A stretch of 64,000 bases of DNA from an uncultured Lachnospiraceae bacterium (GTDB taxonomy: Bacteria; Bacillota; Clostridia; Lachnospirales; Lachnospiraceae). Position numbers and translations under genes: made by a program. The stretch covers positions 1 to 64,000 of the forward strand of contig CANRBX010000006.1 of the NCBI GenBank assembly GCA_947628955.1. The letters are read 5' to 3'. How positions within the stretch are numbered: position 1 is the first letter of the stretch; every line of letters starts with the position of its first letter. Shown piece after piece: positions 60,555-64,000 of the stretch. Under the pieces are notes generated by a model, which was not told the DNA's origin, ran no database searches, and saw only the letters and a list, made by a program, of their open reading frames with translations.

Positions 60555-62135
60555 TCATATATGCTTTCTGTCCGCCGCAGTTCCTTCGGCGGATGCGCAC
60601 GAGTCTGCAGAGGAAATATGCCGGTAGCGCAGCACGTTCCATGAGTGCTTTTTCAGCTGCACCCGGGCCTGTCCGTCAGGACAATCCTCGAGCGAACATT
60701 CCCTCGGCGTCACGCGGAATTCCTCGTCAAAGCTGTTCACGGCCCAGGGATCGTCGTCGTACAGCTCACGTTTCCCCAGCCCCTTCAGTGGGCCGACCGC
60801 GCGGAAATCCAGTTCCAGGAGCACATCCTCCTCCGAATCACAGTTCATCGCAAATACGGTGAGCGCCCCGCTCTCCTGGTCATACACACAGGCGGTCTGA
60901 ACCGTCTCCTGCAGGCCATGATGCGTCGTCTCGCGCTCCGGCAAATCTGCCGCGCCTCTCAGAACCGTTCCGCGGCCATACTTCGCCACATCCTGAAATA
61001 CATAGTAGGTCGTCTGGCGGATCGCTTTTCCCTCCGGCAAAGTGGTGATCATCCCGCCCTCATTTACCAGCAGCGACTGGCACGCAATCCTGATGCGGTC
61101 TGCATAGTTCAGAAAAACGCAGAGCATTCCGCCGTAAATGACCGCATCCATCTCCCCGAAACTTGCAAAACCGTAGCTCTGGCTCTGGCCGCCCGGGACG
61201 GCGCCGGTCTCCGCGATCAGCCCCCACTCATCGAAGGACAGGTACATGGTTTTCCCCGAACGCTTCTTTCCTTTTACAAAGTCGCACGCACTGATGATCG
61301 TATCCAGATAATCGCGCAGATCGCGGAAGATAAAGGGAATATCCCCGGCGTCCTCATTCATCGGGTAGAACATCTGCTTACCAGGATGGTAATTGTAATA
61401 GCGGTGGATCGAGAGATATTCCACATACTCGTAGCATTCCTCAAGCACCTGCAGGTCCCAGTCCCCGAATGTCCGGTGTCCGATCTCGTTCGTGCAGCTG
61501 CCGCAGGCCACCAGCTCGATCGACGGATCGATCCATTTCATCATCTTGGCCGTCTCTTTTGCCTTGCGCGCATACTCCTGCGCCGTGTGCATCTGGATCT
61601 GCCACTCTCCGTCCATCTCATTCCCGAGACACCAGGTTCTGATCCCATACGGCTGCAGGACCCCGTGGCTTCTGCGCAGGTCGCTGACGGCCGTACCCTG
61701 CCCGACGTTGCAGTATTCCACGAGCTCCGCCGCCTCCGAAGGCGTCCCGGTTCCGAGATTCACCGACATATAGACCTGAGCGCCGCACTCTCCTGCAAAC
61801 CGCAGAAATTCATTCGCTCCCACCTCGTTCGTCTCAAGGACATTCCATGCCATGTCTTTTCTCACAGGGCGCGTTTTTCTGGGGCCGACTCCGTCCCTCC
61901 AGTGATAGCCCGACACAAAATTTCCTCCCGGATATCGGATACCGGTCACACCAAGTTCGCGGATCAGCTCCTTCACATCCTCCCGGAATCCGTTCTCATC
62001 CGCAGACGGATGCCCTGGCTGGTAGATCCCATTGTACAGACAGCGCCCCAGATGTTCCACAAAGGAACTGTACATCCGCTCGTCGACTTTGCCAACCGTA
62101 AAACTCCTGTCATAAACCACTTTCGCCCGCTTCAT
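60555..62135 (-). CDS. abfA: Alpha-L-arabinofuranosidase, GH51
   Basis: 526 residues. It cuts terminal arabinofuranose from arabinan and arabinoxylan oligomers inside the cell (no signal peptide). TIM barrel then beta-sandwich: YSSFVEHLGRCLYNGIYQPG at the start, TGIRYPGGNFVSGYHWRDGV, acid/base Glu in WCLGNEMDGEW, nucleophile Glu in SFDEWG. Length normal; the last 15 residues (SSADSCASAEGTAADRKHI region) look non-conserved. It is downstream of two sugar ABC permeases on the same strand, so probably takes what they bring in. Confidence 0.95.
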   Translation of the reverse strand: MKRAKVVYDRSFTVGKVDERMYSSFVEHLGRCLYNGIYQPGHPSADENGFREDVKELIRELGVTGIRYPGGNFVSGYHWRDGVGPRKTRPVRKDMAWNVLETNEVGANEFLRFAGECGAQVYMSVNLGTGTPSEAAELVEYCNVGQGTAVSDLRRSHGVLQPYGIRTWCLGNEMDGEWQIQMHTAQEYARKAKETAKMMKWIDPSIELVACGSCTNEIGHRTFGDWDLQVLEECYEYVEYLSIHRYYNYHPGKQMFYPMNEDAGDIPFIFRDLRDYLDTIISACDFVKGKKRSGKTMYLSFDEWGLIAETGAVPGGQSQSYGFASFGEMDAVIYGGMLCVFLNYADRIRIACQSLLVNEGGMITTLPEGKAIRQTTYYVFQDVAKYGRGTVLRGAADLPERETTHHGLQETVQTACVYDQESGALTVFAMNCDSEEDVLLELDFRAVGPLKGLGKRELYDDDPWAVNSFDEEFRVTPRECSLEDCPDGQARVQLKKHSWNVLRYRHISSADSCASAEGTAADRKHI

Positions 62136-62163
62136 CCCTGTCTTCCCCCGTTTCTGTTTTATC

Positions 62164-62232
62164 GTATCTGTCCCGGGCCGGTATCTGTTCCGGGCCGGTA
62201 TCTGTTCCGGGCCGGTATCTGTCCCGGGCCGG
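62164..62232. repeat. 17-bp tandem repeat upstream of abfA
   Basis: Unit GTTCCGGGCCGGTATCT or GTCCCGGGCCGGTATCT, starting at 62170, 62187, 62204 and 62221 (last one partial). Each holds the dyad CCGGGCCGG-type palindrome. It lies between the MalG-type permease and abfA. Confidence 0.85.
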
Positions 62233-62313
62233 CGGAACTATTTCTGCCGCCTGTAATAACGGCAGCATTCCCGCCCGGCCGGACAGTTTTTGCTCATCCC
62301 GGACGATATTGCC

Positions 62314-63147
62314 TTATCCCTTGATCCCGGATGAGACCGCGCTGCTGACAAAATATTTCTGGAAGAAAATGTACAGGATCAGCAGCGGCAGAATGGAGAT
62401 CACAGCCCCCGCGAGCTGCGGCCCGTAATAAAGCGTCGCATGCTCTCCCACAAAGAGAGCCAGCCCTGCCGACAGCGTTCTCATGTTCGTCTCGCTCGTC
62501 ATCATGAGCGGATACAGAAGATCATTCCAGTTGTTCATCAGGTGGAAAATTCCAAGCGTCATCAGTCCGGGCTTCACAAGCGGAAGCATGATCCTGAAAA
62601 AGATCCCGATCTCGCTGACTCCGTCCACGCGCGCCGCCTCTTCAAGTTCCTTCGGAAGGGCCGCAAAATAGGAACGCATCATAAAGATGCCGAACGCCGT
62701 GGTCAGCTTCGGAAGGATCAGTCCCGGATACGTGTTCAGCAGTCCGAGGAAATGCGACTCCAGAAAGAGCGGGATCATCATCACCTGAAATGGTACCATC
62801 ATCGTCAGCAGGATGCAGATGAAGATCACGTTTTTCCCGCGGAACCTGAGCCTTGCAAACGCATAGCCCGACATGGAATCAAACAGCAGTGCAAAGCCGG
62901 TCGAGAATCCCGCAAAGATCACGGTATTTTTCAGGTAGTTTCCCATCGGGATCGTTGTAAAAATGCGCTGGAAATTCTTCCAGGTGATCTTTGTCCCAAA
63001 GAGAGTCGGCGGATACCTCAGGATCTCCTTTTCCAGCTTGACAGAGCCCAGAAAGAGCCACAGAAGCGGGAAAAGCACGATCACGATCAGCGCCAGCAGT
63101 ATGGCGTACTTCAGCACCGCGGCCGGAGTAATTTTCATTTTCTTCAT
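62314..63147 (-). CDS. Sugar ABC transporter permease, MalG-like
   Basis: 277 residues. Six membrane helices; the CUT1 family EAA loop is YFAALPKELEEAARVDGVSE, followed by IFFRIMLPLVKPGLMTLGIF. The N-terminus (ITPAAVLKYAILLALIVIVL) and the mid-helix SGYAFARLRFRGK are typical of MalG/AraQ. Overlaps the upstream permease gene by four bases. With the GH51 gene downstream it probably imports arabino-oligosaccharides. Confidence 0.92.
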   Translation of the reverse strand: MKKMKITPAAVLKYAILLALIVIVLFPLLWLFLGSVKLEKEILRYPPTLFGTKITWKNFQRIFTTIPMGNYLKNTVIFAGFSTGFALLFDSMSGYAFARLRFRGKNVIFICILLTMMVPFQVMMIPLFLESHFLGLLNTYPGLILPKLTTAFGIFMMRSYFAALPKELEEAARVDGVSEIGIFFRIMLPLVKPGLMTLGIFHLMNNWNDLLYPLMMTSETNMRTLSAGLALFVGEHATLYYGPQLAGAVISILPLLILYIFFQKYFVSSAVSSGIKG

Positions 63148-64000
63148 CGGCTCTCCTCCTCCGCTTTGAACATCCGGAAATATACCGGCAGGGAAATTGC
63201 CAGGATCACGATCAGCATCAGCACGGAGATCGCGGAAGCGTACCCGAGGTTGAACGGATTCGTGAATCCCGTCTTGTAAATATAATAGACAAGCGTTTCT
63301 GTCGCGCGCTGCGGGCCGCCTCCTGTCGTGACATACACCTGGTCAAACACCTGGAGGGAACCGATCAGATTCGTGATCAGGCAGAATCCCAGGCTCGGGA
63401 GCAGCTGCGGAATCGTGATCCGGAAAAAGCGCTGCCGCTTCGTCGCCCCGTCAATCTCCGCGGCCTCCAGATAGTCAGACGGGATTGCCTGGATCCCCAC
63501 CACCAGGATCGACATTGTGTAGCCAAAGTTCTTCCAGACCGTCATCGCGATCACCGTTCCCATCGCTGTCTTCATCTCGCGGAACAGGCTCAGATTGCTG
63601 ATCCCAAACCACTTTTTAAGAAAGTAGGGAACCATTCCGATATTCCCGTCCAGCAGAAGGCTCCACACCACGCCGATCGCCGCCATGGAACAGACTACCG
63701 GGATGAAGAAAACACTTCTGGATATTTTGGAGAACAGCGAAGTGCCTGCGATCGCATTCGCGATCAGCAGGCCGATCACAATCTGAAGCGGAACCTCGAG
63801 AACCGCAAAGGCCACCGTGTTTTTCAGCGCATTCCAGAAACGTTCGTCTCCAAAAGCCCTGGCAAAATTCGCCAGTCCGTCAAAATGGATATCCGTGAAA
63901 AAGATGTCCATGTTCAGCATGGAAATGACCAGTGAGCTGACCAGCGGGATAAACGCAAACAGAAACAAGATGATCAGCGACGGCGCAAGAAATACGTATG
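63144..64000 (-). CDS. Sugar ABC transporter permease, MalF-like (5' end outside window)
   Basis: The frame runs off the right edge (reads YVFLAPSLIILFLFAFIPL there), so only about the first ten to twenty residues are missing. CUT1 EAA loop: AIPSDYLEAAEIDGATKRQR, then FFRITIPQLLPSLGFCLITN. Six helices are expected. Partner of the MalG-like permease; the solute-binding protein and ATPase genes are not in the window (CUT1 importers often share a distant MsmX-type ATPase). Confidence 0.92.
   Translation of the reverse strand, partial: YVFLAPSLIILFLFAFIPLVSSLVISMLNMDIFFTDIHFDGLANFARAFGDERFWNALKNTVAFAVLEVPLQIVIGLLIANAIAGTSLFSKISRSVFFIPVVCSMAAIGVVWSLLLDGNIGMVPYFLKKWFGISNLSLFREMKTAMGTVIAMTVWKNFGYTMSILVVGIQAIPSDYLEAAEIDGATKRQRFFRITIPQLLPSLGFCLITNLIGSLQVFDQVYVTTGGGPQRATETLVYYIYKTGFTNPFNLGYASAISVLMLIVILAISLPVYFRMFKAEEESR

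Overview
The window reads as chromosome of a spore-forming, anaerobic, fairly GC-rich Firmicute, most likely a Lachnospiraceae (Clostridia). The grounds are spoIVB and spoVAC, the conserved asp23-nusB-xseA-xseB-ispA-dxs-tlyA-nadK-argR-recN-spoIVB gene order, strong AGGAGG-type ribosome sites, glycyl-radical chemistry (YjjI/YjjW) and a DUF4317 gene. No rRNA, tRNA or CRISPR array was recognised.

Layout. 1-7.2 kb is a decaying accessory strip. It holds fragments of a class M-like sirtuin, an Rrf2 regulator, a radical SAM protein, an MBL-fold hydrolase, an AlbA_2/HATPase regulator and an IS21 transposase. In the middle is an intact metal island: arsR and araC face away from a free HMA chaperone and a Zn/Cd-type P1B-ATPase, with a readable promoter and palindromic operator. 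7.4-18.6 kb is the housekeeping/sporulation cluster on the minus strand, interrupted by three kinds of local tandem repeat; spo0A is not found next to spoIVB. 18.9-21 kb holds prfC and a PH-domain gene.

21.2-28.5 kb is a BMP-type (nucleoside) ABC importer whose genes surround a glycyl-radical enzyme pair (yjjI, yjjW). Divergent from it are pyrBI, then folA-thyA, then a DHHW/MBOAT O-acylation pair. 34.5-39.5 kb is a glutamine-centred set, purF-pyrG-glnA-ANTAR regulator, behind one clear promoter and an attenuator-like hairpin. Then come traX-like, DUF4317, spoVAC with a sigma-G-like promoter, a 5'-truncated alcohol dehydrogenase fused end-to-end to a GH43 gene, a HAD/YdcF pair, glnS, guanine deaminase, PAP2, MATE, a lipid kinase, a GT2, mutY and an amidase with SPOR repeats. 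57.2-60.3 kb is a TrpXYZ-type ABC importer; 60.5 kb to the end is an arabinose-side-chain set (GH51 plus two sugar ABC permeases, the last cut by the window edge).

Themes: nucleotide metabolism is concentrated here (nucleoside import, guanine deaminase, pyrBI, thyA-folA, purF, pyrG). Both multi-gene importers have a strong hairpin just after the solute-binding gene, which would let the binding protein be made in excess. Several dispersed repeats recur across the window, one of which supplies the C-terminal codons of guanine deaminase. No wholly new multi-gene defence or biosynthetic system was seen; the BMP/YjjI/YjjW operon is the most promising functional lead.
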